From positions 372,001-436,000 of the forward strand of contig NZ_FOFB01000001.1 of NCBI RefSeq assembly GCF_900110645.1: 64,000 bases of DNA, written 5' to 3'. The notes below the pieces were generated by a model that had not been told where the DNA came from, searched no databases, and worked only from the letters and a program-made list of their open reading frames with translations. The DNA is from Neolewinella agarilytica. Its GTDB lineage: Bacteria > Bacteroidota > Bacteroidia > Chitinophagales > Saprospiraceae. Below, piece by piece: positions 16,228 to 25,700 of the stretch (its first letter is position 1; each line of letters begins with the position of its first letter). The translations under genes and the position numbers were made by a program.

Positions 16228-17487
16228 TTGCCCCTCTCCTTCCCCGCTCTAATTGAACGCCTCAACATCCTGCAACAGCAATCCCGCTGGCAGGACTGCA
16301 AGGAATTGCTGGAATCCTACCTGGCGGACTCTCCGGATGACAGCATAGCACAACTCTACTACGTCAATACCCTGACCAATCTCGGCGAGAAAAAACTGGC
16401 GCGGGAGCTCATTGAGCCGATGCTGGAAGAAAGCCCTGATGACCCGCACGTATTGCGATTGGCGGCGATCATTGAGTTGAATGACGACAAGCCTAAAGTG
16501 GCCGAAAAGTTCGCCGCCCTGCTGGTGGAAATGAACCCGGAGGACGACGATGCCCACACGCTGATGGCGAAGGTTAAGCTAGACCAGCGGAACTACGACG
16601 CCGCCCTGCAGTATATCGATCAGGCACTCGCGCTCGACCCCGAAAACCAGGAAGCACTCAACTTCAAAATATACATCAGTGGTTTCCTCGGTAAATCCGA
16701 CACGCATCAGGCCCTGCAGGACGCGTTAAACCTCAACCCGGAAGACAGCGGTACGGTGGCCAACCATGGCTATCAGCTGCTGCGGGAAGGAAAAGTAAAG
16801 GAAGCGCTCGAGCGGGTTAAATATGCCCTCAGCCTCAACCCGGAAAACCAGCTGGCGAAATACGTCATGGTGGAGGCGCTGAAGGCCCGCTTCTGGCCCT
16901 ACCGGATGTACTTCAAATACAAAGAAGCGATGGCCAAGTTGTCGGGTGGTGCCAGTTTTGGCGTCATGATTGGTCTGTGGTTTGGAGTCAACTGGCTCAA
17001 CCGCCTGGGCGCGAACAACCCGGATCTGGCTCCCTTCACGACGCCGGTGGTTTACTTCATGGTGGCACTCTTTTTACTGACCTGGATCATTGATCCAATC
17101 ATGAACTTCTACCTGCTAACCAACCCCTACGGCCGGTTTTTGCTGGACGACGATGACAAGCTAATGGCCCGGTTGGTAGGTGGCTCGCTGGGGCTTGCTC
17201 TCCTGTCTTTAGCCGCCTGGTTTGGCACAGGTCTTTTCACCTTTCAGGCGCTGGCTTTTGCCTTCCTGGTGCTTACCATTCCCCTGGGCAGTTTCCTGCG
17301 GCCCATCCGCAAGAATCAGCGGATGATTCTAACGGTTTACACCATCGCCCTGGCGGTGACGGGCATCAGCGCCATCCTGCTGGAGCAAGGTTTCCTGATC
17401 AACGTCGCGCTCTTCGGCCTGCTGGCCTACCAGTTCATCATCAACGGAATGATGGCGCGGGAAGGAGGACGGACGTTCGGGGAGTAA
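16228..17487 (+). CDS. TPR membrane protein
   Basis: About 419 residues: N-terminal TPR repeats (about 1-210; AALQYIDQALALDPENQEAL is typical), then roughly six membrane segments to the C-terminus (VMIGLWFGVNWL, VVYFMVALFLLTWII and so on). The family is not recognised; the C-terminal part recalls Yip1-like membrane domains only in general shape. The start is proposed as TTG 16228, because the frame upstream is encoded by the repeat element. Cytosolic TPRs on a membrane anchor next to a TPR-AAA+ ATPase suggest the two proteins interact. Confidence 0.75.
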   Translation: MPLSFPALIERLNILQQQSRWQDCKELLESYLADSPDDSIAQLYYVNTLTNLGEKKLARELIEPMLEESPDDPHVLRLAAIIELNDDKPKVAEKFAALLVEMNPEDDDAHTLMAKVKLDQRNYDAALQYIDQALALDPENQEALNFKIYISGFLGKSDTHQALQDALNLNPEDSGTVANHGYQLLREGKVKEALERVKYALSLNPENQLAKYVMVEALKARFWPYRMYFKYKEAMAKLSGGASFGVMIGLWFGVNWLNRLGANNPDLAPFTTPVVYFMVALFLLTWIIDPIMNFYLLTNPYGRFLLDDDDKLMARLVGGSLGLALLSLAAWFGTGLFTFQALAFAFLVLTIPLGSFLRPIRKNQRMILTVYTIALAVTGISAILLEQGFLINVALFGLLAYQFIINGMMAREGGRTFGE

Positions 17488-17505
17488 AGAACGTGGGCGA
17501 CGGAG

Positions 17506-17515
17506 CGCAGGTGCA
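17506..17515 (-). repeat. TGCACCTGCG motif, copy 7
   Basis: Followed on the minus strand by CTCCGT then CGCCC, identical over 21 nt to the copy at 22840. Intergenic, downstream of the TPR membrane protein gene. Confidence 0.8.
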
Positions 17516-17554
17516 ATGAACGCCCGGCGAACGCTGCTTCCAGCAGCGACCGGA

Positions 17555-17633
17555 CAAAGCGGCTTCCAGACGCGCTACCCGCTTACCGCGCGTACAGAGT
17601 ACGCTTCGGGCCGATGCGTGCGGAGCGTACGCC
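17555..17633 (+). repeat. Direct repeat, left copy
   Basis: About 80 bp starting CAAAGCGGCTTCCAG and containing GCGCTACCC, a GTAC-rich palindrome (GCGTAC-AGA-GTACGC) and GCGGAGCG...TACGCC. It is repeated in the same orientation at 18267-18350; together they bracket the 17641 lipoprotein gene. Confidence 0.75.
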
Positions 17634-17640
17634 GGGCACG

Positions 17641-18153
17641 TTACCTTTCAAAGAGGTACATCCTGCAGTTAATATCGTCAATAATACTCCTTCTGGAGAT
17701 TTGAAAATTCATAAAACCGTCCCAGCGGATATTGAGGCTTTTAGTCGGTCGGGTGAAGGAGTTCAGCACAAGCTGCCCTTCTACGTAAAAGAAGGTAAAT
17801 CGGCGATTAAACCTACCCCGGGTATCACAGTTAAAGGCAAAGGTTCCTTCGTCTTCGTAAAAAATGGTTTCCGTGGAATCCGCACTAACTACGAAGTAGG
17901 TCGATTCGATGTGATAGGTACTGTCTTCTCTGAGTTCGAGCAAAAACTGAAAACAATTGTCCCCGATACATTCCGGTGTGTCATCGCAGGTCAGACCAGC
18001 TGTATACCAGCTATTGATTAATACTTCAGGTAATTCACCAGCACAGGGAGTCGAGGAGTTTTCATTAATCGTCATCTCTTCCTCTTCCTGAAAGAGGCTG
18101 CAGGAGATTAAGGAAAGCAGCAGGACGCCCAAAGAAATACGAATAATGCTCAT
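17641..18153 (-). CDS. Lipoprotein of unknown function
   Basis: A 170-residue product; ATG 18153 is chosen because MSIIRISLGVLLLSLISCS is a lipoprotein signal, and TATCTTAC (a -7-like box) lies 4 nt upstream. The mature part has several Cys residues (LTCDDTPECIGDNC; NINCRMYL-type ends) and beta strands reading like a lipocalin-type 'stress description' protein (LLELREDSTYHIEST), but I cannot assign a family. The gene sits alone between two ~80-bp direct repeats, opposite in strand to its neighbours, suggesting an inserted cassette. Confidence 0.75.
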   Translation of the reverse strand: MSIIRISLGVLLLSLISCSLFQEEEEMTINENSSTPCAGELPEVLINSWYTAGLTCDDTPECIGDNCFQFLLELREDSTYHIESTYFVVSADSTETIFYEDEGTFAFNCDTRGRFNRRFTFFYVEGQLVLNSFTRPTKSLNIRWDGFMNFQISRRSIIDDINCRMYLFER

Positions 18154-18266
18154 TCCTGTAAGATAAGCCCACGGTTCGCTTATAGTAGAAAGATTAAAGT
18201 GTCCGAAACTAATTTGTCGGTTATTCGACAATGATAAGTCAACGGGTAGTCAGGGCTTATCCTCGC

Positions 18267-18350
18267 CAAAGCGGCTTCCAGCTGCGCTACCCATTTACAG
18301 CGTGTACGGAATACGCTTTGGCCCGTCGCGCGCGGAGCGGCGCGTACGCC
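18267..18350 (+). repeat. Direct repeat, right copy
   Basis: Matches 17555-17633 with scattered substitutions and one 4-nt difference (GCGGAGCG then GCGC before GTACGCC). The conserved blocks are CAAAGCGGCTTCCAG, GCGCTACCC, TACGCTT and GCGGAGCG. Confidence 0.75.
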
Positions 18351-18412
18351 AGACCAACCTTTCCCCGCCAGAACCGTTCCCTTCTCGTAACTCCACGGAA
18401 TCAATTATCCTC

Positions 18413-19450
18413 ATGCGTATTTCTTTTTTCTCTCTGCTTTTTGTCCTCCTCTGTATTAGCTGTAGCCCTAAGACGGCAACTGTGGCTAAAGCAGCCGAAA
18501 AAGCTCCTCAGCAGACGACTTCCACTGCACCTGCGCCAGCGCCTCCAACCACCTCGGCCGCTACGGCACCTATTCTCTCAGGTCTCGCCCCTGGCGTCAA
18601 TGACACCTCCCTGCTTTGGAAAATCAGCACTCCGGGCATCGCCCAGCCCAGCTATCTCTTTGGCACCATTCACATCATTCCGGAAGAGGACTACTTCCTG
18701 CCCAACCGGGTAGTGGCCGCCATCAACGACAGCGAAGAGTTGATCTTCGAAATTGATCCGCGTGACATGCAGAACCCCGCCAAACTGATGGGGCTGATGA
18801 CCAAGATTAACATGCGCGGAGACACTAGTCTGGAAGATCTGTTACCCGCAGAACAATACGCAGAAGTGGAAGCCTACTTTACGGAATCCGGCCTGCCCTT
18901 TTTCATCTTCAAGCGGATGAAACCTTTATTCCTCTCCGCCATGGTCGGGCAGGACATGGCCGCCATGGCCGAAGGCGGCGGTATGGAAGGTGGCGGCATG
19001 AAAAGCTACGAGATGGAGCTTACCAAGCTGGCGGAAGCCGGAAGTAAGGAAATCGGCGGACTGGAAACGATGGAATTCCAACTTAGTCTCTTTGACTCCA
19101 TTCCCTACGGTGCTCAGGCGACTATGCTTTACCAGGCCATTCAATCCGAATCCGCAGGTAAAGCGGGAGATGCACCTAACGAAATGGACGAACTCGTCTC
19201 CCTCTACCGTCGCCAGGCTATTGCCGAGATGGCCAGCACCATCTCCGACGAAAGTGCGGGCGTTGCCCGCTTTGAGGAGCTGTTGCTGACCAAGCGAAAC
19301 GAAAACTGGGTGCCGCAGATTCGCGACAACATCAACGCCGCCAATGCCGGCGGCAAGTTCTACGCCGTCGGTGCCGGCCACCTGGGCGGAGCCCGGGGCG
19401 TAATTGCGCTGTTGCGGGGAGCAGGGATTACGGTGGAGCCGGTTTATTGA
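18413..19450 (+). CDS. TraB/GumN family lipoprotein
   Basis: A 345-residue protein with a lipobox (VLLCISC, Cys17), an Ala/Pro/Thr linker to about residue 55, then a TraB/GumN domain. Family marks are YLFGTIHIIPEEDYFLP near the start (Gly-x-x-His pair) and GAGHLGGARGVIALL near the end. TraB-fold proteins are predicted metal-dependent hydrolases or peptidases; the substrate is unknown. ATG 18413 is set by the signal peptide. The linker codons APAPAPP come from a TGCACCTGCG copy. Confidence 0.88.
   Translation: MRISFFSLLFVLLCISCSPKTATVAKAAEKAPQQTTSTAPAPAPPTTSAATAPILSGLAPGVNDTSLLWKISTPGIAQPSYLFGTIHIIPEEDYFLPNRVVAAINDSEELIFEIDPRDMQNPAKLMGLMTKINMRGDTSLEDLLPAEQYAEVEAYFTESGLPFFIFKRMKPLFLSAMVGQDMAAMAEGGGMEGGGMKSYEMELTKLAEAGSKEIGGLETMEFQLSLFDSIPYGAQATMLYQAIQSESAGKAGDAPNEMDELVSLYRRQAIAEMASTISDESAGVARFEELLLTKRNENWVPQIRDNINAANAGGKFYAVGAGHLGGARGVIALLRGAGITVEPVY
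18526..18535 (+). repeat. TGCACCTGCG motif, copy 8
   Basis: Followed by CCA then GCGCC. In the linker of the TraB/GumN lipoprotein, read in the Ala-Pro-Ala frame. Confidence 0.8.
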
Positions 19451-19455
19451 GTAGG

Positions 19456-19590
19456 GTATCAGGGTGCAAGTTGCAGGGTGCAGGTTGCAGGTTGCAGGTT
19501 GCAGACGTTGCAGGTTAATCTTGCAACCTGCAACCTGTACCTTGCAACCCGCAACCCGTACCTTGCAACCTGCAACCCGCAACCTGATAC
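19456..19590. repeat. Mirror word-array element, TGCAACC type
   Basis: Outer ends pair exactly (GTATCAGG and its complement). The left arm is AGGTTGC-type words; the right arm has 7-nt periodic units TGCAACC, CGCAACC and, at about every third unit, TGTACCT/CGTACCT/TGATACT. It fills almost the whole gap: 5 nt after the TraB/GumN stop and 8 nt before the argB start. The same words recur at 37559-37727. Confidence 0.9.
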
Positions 19591-19598
19591 TTGACCCC

Positions 19599-20372
19599 AT
19601 GAACCTATCCGTAATAAAAATCGGCGGCAACATCATCAACAACCCCGCCGCCCTTCACGAAGCCCTGGACTATTTTGCCAGTCTGGTGGAACCTGCCATT
19701 CTCGTCCACGGCGGCGGCCGCAAGGCCAGCCAGGTTATTACCGAAATGGGCCGGGAACCGGTTATGATCGACGGGCGGCGTATTACGGATGAGGCTACGC
19801 TGGAGATTGTCACCATGGTCTACGCGGGCTTATTGAACAAGAATGTGGTGGCTCAGCTGCAGCACCGTGGCACTAATGCTATTGGGCTTAGCGGGGCGGA
19901 TGCCAACGCCATCCTGGCCGAGAAGCGGCCGGTTAAAGACATTGACTATGGATTTGCGGGCGACGTAAAGGCCGTTAACGCTCCCCTACTCGATGGTCTG
20001 CTCCGCCTTGGGCTCAGACCGGTAATGTGCCCCATCACCCACAATCATAAAGGCCAGCTGCTGAATACTAATGCGGACACCATCGCCAACGAAACAGCTA
20101 CCGCAATGGCTGCTCACGGATACGAAGTCTCCCTGCAGTATTGCTTTGAGTTCCCCGGCGTAATGCGGGACATTAAAGACTCCGATTCTGCCATCCCTTC
20201 ATTGACTCCCGGGAGTTACGCCGACTTTAAAGCCGATGGAACTATTGTGGGCGGGATGATCCCAAAACTGGACAATGCCTTCGCCGCTGTGGGAGCAGGG
20301 GTGAAAGAGGTGGTCATTGGTGACCTGGCAGCTTTGCGCGCCGGCAAAGGTACCCGGTGTACGCGTGCATAG
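19599..20372 (+). CDS. argB: Acetylglutamate kinase
   Basis: A 257-residue amino acid kinase that phosphorylates N-acetylglutamate in arginine synthesis. Motifs: SVIKIGGNIINN at the N-terminus, LVHGGGRKASQV (substrate loop), LNTNADTIANETA, and GGMIPKLDNA with Lys near the C-terminus. Some Bacteroidota use N-succinyl instead of N-acetyl intermediates; sequence alone does not settle that here. No other arg gene is adjacent. The start is the ATG just after the word array. Confidence 0.93.
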   Translation: MNLSVIKIGGNIINNPAALHEALDYFASLVEPAILVHGGGRKASQVITEMGREPVMIDGRRITDEATLEIVTMVYAGLLNKNVVAQLQHRGTNAIGLSGADANAILAEKRPVKDIDYGFAGDVKAVNAPLLDGLLRLGLRPVMCPITHNHKGQLLNTNADTIANETATAMAAHGYEVSLQYCFEFPGVMRDIKDSDSAIPSLTPGSYADFKADGTIVGGMIPKLDNAFAAVGAGVKEVVIGDLAALRAGKGTRCTRA

Positions 20373-20468
20373 CCAGGAAGCGGAAGAGTTGGGTTTTCAG
20401 GAGACCGTTTTTCCAGCCCGGAAACTTCTCATTCTGCCTTTCTCGTCCCGCACCCGTTCTTTCTAACA

Positions 20469-20499
20469 CAAAAAAGGGCCGCCACTTTCGCGACGACCC
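20469..20499 (-). terminator. Intrinsic terminator, minus strand
   Basis: On the minus strand a 10-bp stem (with three G-T pairs) closes a GAAA tetraloop and is followed by six T residues. It lies 53 nt past the stop of the 20552-22618 gene. Confidence 0.85.
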
Positions 20500-20551
20500 T
20501 GGGGACAAAACCAAATGTGTCTAAGGTGTATTCTAAAAGGATAACCTTCTC

Positions 20552-22618
20552 TTAGCGAAGAACGATGCGGGATATACCGTTTGCTCCATTGGCGGAGGTA
20601 AAACGTAACTGATAAACACCCGCCGGCAAGCCCTGAATGTCCATTTGGTGCGTTGCTTCCGCAAAGCGAATGGACTCAGCCCGGAGCATGCGACCGGAGG
20701 CATCGAAAAGCTCTATTGTCCCTTCGGTGGTGTTAGTGGGAAGTTCTACAGTTACTAAGCCGCTCGTCGGGTTGGGGTAAACTTTGAGGTGACTTACGTT
20801 GAGTGTTCGCGGGCTAAGCAGGGAGGTGGTAATTGCCTCCAGATCATGGCGAACAATGTAGCCGCCGTCGCCCCCCGTAAAGTAGTATTTACCGTCAGGG
20901 GTCATCTCTCCCGAGCGGTGGCCAAAACAGGTTCTGGCGGGTGTCGTCCAGGTTTGTCCATTGTCCGTGCTACGCATCAAGAGTCCGTCGTTGCCACTCC
21001 ATTCACTAACGTAGATATCTCCGTTACTGCGGCGGCGGTAATCGTACCCTCCGGCGATAGAATTACCAGTACCCCAGGTCATTCCACCATCGGAAGTAAT
21101 ATAACGGGTAGAGGCATTAGAAGCCCACCCATTTAGCTTATCGGCAAAGAAAATGCCCCGCAAATTTCTGCCAGGTGAGGCCGTCATTGTCCAGGTAGCG
21201 CCTCCATCCTGTGTGATCGCCGCTTCAGCGGTGGTAATTAAGGCTCCGAAGTTATTGTCCAGAAAGAAAAGCTCGGAAGCAGAAAGCCCAAGGTCATGCT
21301 GAACAGGATTAAAGCTGTTTCCGTCCGCAGAAACCGTTACGGAATAATTGGTTCCGTGGAGGTAAAGCTCTCCGTTGGGCTTAAGGTAGAAATCCGAGAT
21401 ACTTTCTCCGTCCGGAATGACGCCAATGGGGAGCAGGTCAACAAAAGAGTCTCCACCGTCCCGACTAATTCGGACATCACCATTTACAATAATGATCAAT
21501 TCATTAGCGGAGAGTGCCAGTAATCTGAAGGTACGGATTTGTTGCCCCGTAGGTATCCAGGTTTGGCCTGCGTCGGTTGTTTTGATGAGATTAGGGGTGC
21601 CGTTCGCGGCTGCATATCCAACGGTGGGAGTAGCGAAGCTGATTTCCTCAATAGTGCCACGGGGATGTTCATTTACGTCTATCCATTCAGCGGCGCCTTC
21701 GGCGAGGTACATAATCTGATTGTAAGAGTTGGCCGCGAAGAGGTCATTGCCCCGGCGGTGAACGCCTCTGTTGAATCGTTCTGCTCCGGAGGGAGAAGTA
21801 CGCGCCCAGGTAACTCCTCCGTCGAGGGTTTCCTGAATAACACTGACGACGGCTCCGCCGAGAACACGATCCGCCGAAAGGGCTTCCATCCAGACGAAAC
21901 TGGCTGGTAATCTTTCGGTGTTACGCTTGGTGAAGGTCTGACCTCCGTCCGTAGTACCATAAAAGTCTCTGGGAGAGTCGAAAATAAAGCCGGTATTTTC
22001 GTCTAACCAGGTGATCAGACGAATACTTGCGGGGTGATCGTAGCCCGTAGCGGTCCAGGTCACGCCACCATCGGTGGTTTTATAGAGTCGTTCGTTAGTT
22101 CCGTAGAAGCCGATGTTGCTATCGAGGAAATAGAAGTTGCTGGAAGCAAATTCAGGCAGAGTGATGTTTACCCAGGTATTCCCGCCATCGGTAGACCGTA
22201 AGGCATTAGAAGAGTTTCCGGACGCGAAGACGGTAGTATTCGTCAGCCAGTGCAAATTTCCGGCTTCAACCTCTGTTTCAATGGATCTCCAGGCTCCGCC
22301 GTTTTGCTGGCGGTAGAGGTCAATGCCACCAACCACTACCAAAGCGGCGGTAGCACAACCACCGGGAGGACAGGCTACGGAAGAATACTGCTCATCACCG
22401 CCGGCAGGGCCATCAACCAGTTGCCAGTCAGCAGCATTGCCGCTGGAGTAAAGGAGAACACCACAGCTGCCGCCGGCGTAGCCGGCGCCCATGTCATCGA
22501 CGTGTACATCCTGTAGTTTAGAGGCATAGCCTACCGGATAAACGGATGGATCTATTTGAGAGGATAATGAAGTAGAGAACAACAGGATTCCCACAAGAGC
22601 AAATAAAGGAGACTTCAT
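20552..22618 (-). CDS. Secreted Asp-box propeller protein with T9SS sorting domain
   Basis: 688 residues: a signal peptide, then about nine BNR/Asp-box turns (STDGGNTW, KTTDGGVTW, GTTDGGQTF, KTTDAGQTW, ITSDGGMTW, RSTDNGQTW). This is the Ycf48/sortilin-like propeller layout. The last ~75 residues are a type A T9SS sorting domain (KVYPNPTSGLVTVELP ... GLPAGVYQLRF). It is predicted to be exported through the outer membrane and attached to or released from the surface. Function unknown; such propellers often bind partners or glycans. It is downstream of the LRR gene on the same strand, 142 nt apart. Confidence 0.9.
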   Translation of the reverse strand: MKSPLFALVGILLFSTSLSSQIDPSVYPVGYASKLQDVHVDDMGAGYAGGSCGVLLYSSGNAADWQLVDGPAGGDEQYSSVACPPGGCATAALVVVGGIDLYRQQNGGAWRSIETEVEAGNLHWLTNTTVFASGNSSNALRSTDGGNTWVNITLPEFASSNFYFLDSNIGFYGTNERLYKTTDGGVTWTATGYDHPASIRLITWLDENTGFIFDSPRDFYGTTDGGQTFTKRNTERLPASFVWMEALSADRVLGGAVVSVIQETLDGGVTWARTSPSGAERFNRGVHRRGNDLFAANSYNQIMYLAEGAAEWIDVNEHPRGTIEEISFATPTVGYAAANGTPNLIKTTDAGQTWIPTGQQIRTFRLLALSANELIIIVNGDVRISRDGGDSFVDLLPIGVIPDGESISDFYLKPNGELYLHGTNYSVTVSADGNSFNPVQHDLGLSASELFFLDNNFGALITTAEAAITQDGGATWTMTASPGRNLRGIFFADKLNGWASNASTRYITSDGGMTWGTGNSIAGGYDYRRRSNGDIYVSEWSGNDGLLMRSTDNGQTWTTPARTCFGHRSGEMTPDGKYYFTGGDGGYIVRHDLEAITTSLLSPRTLNVSHLKVYPNPTSGLVTVELPTNTTEGTIELFDASGRMLRAESIRFAEATHQMDIQGLPAGVYQLRFTSANGANGISRIVLR

Positions 22619-22760
22619 AATAATTGAGTTGATAGGTTATAAAAAAGAGCGATAAAACGAATAAAATGAGGCGGGGTAAGCGGACATCCGATTTAGCGCG
22701 TCCGAACCGGTTTTCCCTTCTATTTGAAAAGACGTTCCTGACGGTCTAAATCCATATATG

Positions 22761-25700
22761 TTAGCGGGCGACGACCCGCAGAACGGCACCAGACGCAAGC
22801 ATCCGGAGGGTGTACACCCCGCTCTTCAAATCCAGATTCTGCACCTGCGCTCCGTCGCCCAAATGTTGGAAACGTGCAACTTCCCGCCCCTGAAGGTCCA
22901 GTACCTGCACCTCGTCCGCGACGGCGGAATACACGGTCAGCGCCCCGGAGAACGGATTGGGGTAAGCCCGCTCCTGACCGAAGGCAACATCGACTAACAG
23001 CACTTCGCTAAAGCTGAAAGTCCCGTTAAAATCGACCTGACGGATCCGGTAATAATTGCTCCCCGGCAGCGGGCTTTCGTCCAATAAGGTGTAGGTGTTT
23101 TCTCCGGACCCACTATCAGCCATTATTTCGCCAATGGAAGCCCAGTTGCGGGCATCCGCACTTCTCTCCACCAGAAATTTTTCGTTATTGATTTCTTCGA
23201 CTGTCACCCAATCGAGGCGAACGGTCTTACCGTCCGGCGTGGCCACAAAGCTTTTCCAACTCAGGGGTAGTAATGAACAGGCAGCTTCTACCTCTGCGTT
23301 GCTGGAACAATCGAAACCATTATTGGCAAAAGAAGTCGATACGGAAGGGTCAGCGACTGCATTACAAAAGCTCTCGATGGCACAATCAGACAGATCGGTG
23401 TTGCCGGAAACAATCAATTCATCGAGCACGGTTTTGTCCTCCAGCCCGCTCAGGTTGGCCAGCGCGGTATTATTTTCCATCTGCATATTAACGACCGAGC
23501 CACCGCTCGCCAGTCGCCCTCCGCTGGGCGGGCCAAGAGCACTGATATCCGTAAGCAGATTATTATTATCAATTGCCAGATTCTGCAAATCTCCCACTAC
23601 GTTGTCAAGTCCATCCAATGAGGTTACTGATAGATTATCAATGATCAGACTTCCCGTTGCAGCCTCACCACTACCGCTACCGATTGTGGTCAGGTTAAAA
23701 AACGGGGTAAGCGACCTGACGCCCGCGAGGTTTTGCAGCATCAAACTCTCTACGGATTCCAGATTAAAGAAAGGCGAAAGCGTGAGGAGGTCAGCCGCAT
23801 CGACAATATTTAGCGAAGCGGGCAGGTTGACACAATTAGGGTAATTCTGAAGGAACTCATCAGCATCCGCCTGGCTGCCGATCATCACATCCTCCTCCGG
23901 GCAGATGGTACCACAGGGATTTCCGTTCGAGCAGAATTCTGTTTGAAAAGAAGCAGCGGATCCCCCCAGCGGTAAGCCGTCATTTCCAGAAAAATTGGTA
24001 GTTACCCCGGAACAAAGCGAGGAGTAGGCTGCCGGATAGCACCCCGTCAGTGCATTATCGTTGAGAAAGAGTTCCGACAGAGATGAAAGATTCCCCAGGA
24101 AGGCGGGCAGCGGCCCGTCGAAGGAATTCCCCGCAGCCCGGTATTCGGTCAGGTCCGGGGCATTCAACACGGGTAAGGGGCCGGCGAAATCATTGTCAGA
24201 GATGTTGAACTCCTCCAGATTCACCAGATTACTGACGTTAGTCGTCACCAGGCCCGTCAGGTTATTCCCATCCAGGCGTAAGAAACGGAGCGTTGTTGTA
24301 GCCGCAATACTCACCTGGAACGGTCCGATAAAGTTATTCTCTCCCAGCAAGAGGCGGTTAAGCACACCATTATCATCAAAAGTACCGGGCAGTAAGCCAT
24401 TCATGTTATTGTTCTGCAGGTTGAGGGACTCGAGCGCAGGGATCGTTAACAGCTCTGCAGGGATGGCCCCCGTAACATTAGTATTAGAAATTTCGATGGA
24501 CCGAAGCTTCACCATTGCCTGCATGCCCAGGGGTAAATTTCCGGTGATTTCATTTCCACTCAGCCCAAGTAACTCCAGGTTGACCAGATTAATAATAGAA
24601 GCGGGAATCGTACCCTCAAGTAATGAGTTAGAATTCAGGTTGAGCCCAATCAGTTGGGTAGCGTTACCAACGTTAGTCGGAATGGAACCCGTGAGGTTAT
24701 TGGTGAAGAGCGAAAGCCCCTCCAGATTGGGCAGATCAAATATTTCAGCAGGGATTGGTCCGGTAAGGTCCGGATTCAGGGTGATACTTATGGTGCGCAG
24801 GCCCGTTAGTTGGCCAATCTCGGGAGCGATTGTACCCACCAGGTTATTATTGCCAAAGGTCCTGATCTCCGTTACCTGGCCATCGGTACAGCTGATGCCA
24901 AACCAGGTGCCGTCGCAGGGGGTGCAGTTGGTGCCGGCAGCACCGGCCGCCCAGCCGGTATTATTAGTCCAGTTGGGTCCGCCGGCGGCGTTGTAGAAGG
25001 CTAACAGAGGAGCCAGTTCAGACGCACACTCAGCCTTGATTTCCGCTTCAGAATTGCATCCGGTAGCGTTATTCGTGAATGCATTTAAAGGCAATAAAAT
25101 CGCAGGGTCCAAAATGGCAGTACAGATCGACGAAATACTACACTCGGAAAGATTTGTGTTCCCCTGAAAATTGATGAAGGGGCCGACAATAACTATATCA
25201 TCAACTTCGCTAATATCCTCCAGCAGAGGGTTATTTAATATGAGAAGTGTATTAAAAACATTCCCCTCTTTATCAAATGGAGAAAGAAAATCAAGGGTTT
25301 CAATAGTAGAACAACCGGTTATGCTAATTGAGCCATTTAGCTCTGCACCAGCCATGGCGCTGAGATCATAGACTTCACTGGTAAAAGATATCGAAATGCC
25401 TCCAAGCGAGGTGACGGAGTTAAAGGGCACGAAGTTCACTCCGGTCAGGCTGGCTAAAACCAACTTCCCGCCTACGGTCTCCAGTGGGAGAAATCCATTA
25501 GCCATTGTTGATTCCAGGTTATGAAGGCGCTGAAAAAGGAGGTCTCCCCCGACAGAAACCAGTCCAAAACCATCAATGTTCTGCAAGCTTGAAATGTCAC
25601 GGTATATTGCATTCCCCCCTACGGTGACTAAGTCCAGTGCTTGCAAATTATTGGCATCATCTTCCACGAGCAGATCCCCTGGCAGGTTTACGCAGTTGGG

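Noticed and set aside
19456-19590. Possible CRISPR-like array
   Set aside because: Units are 7 nt without spacers and are mirrored as an inverted repeat; no cas genes are in the window.
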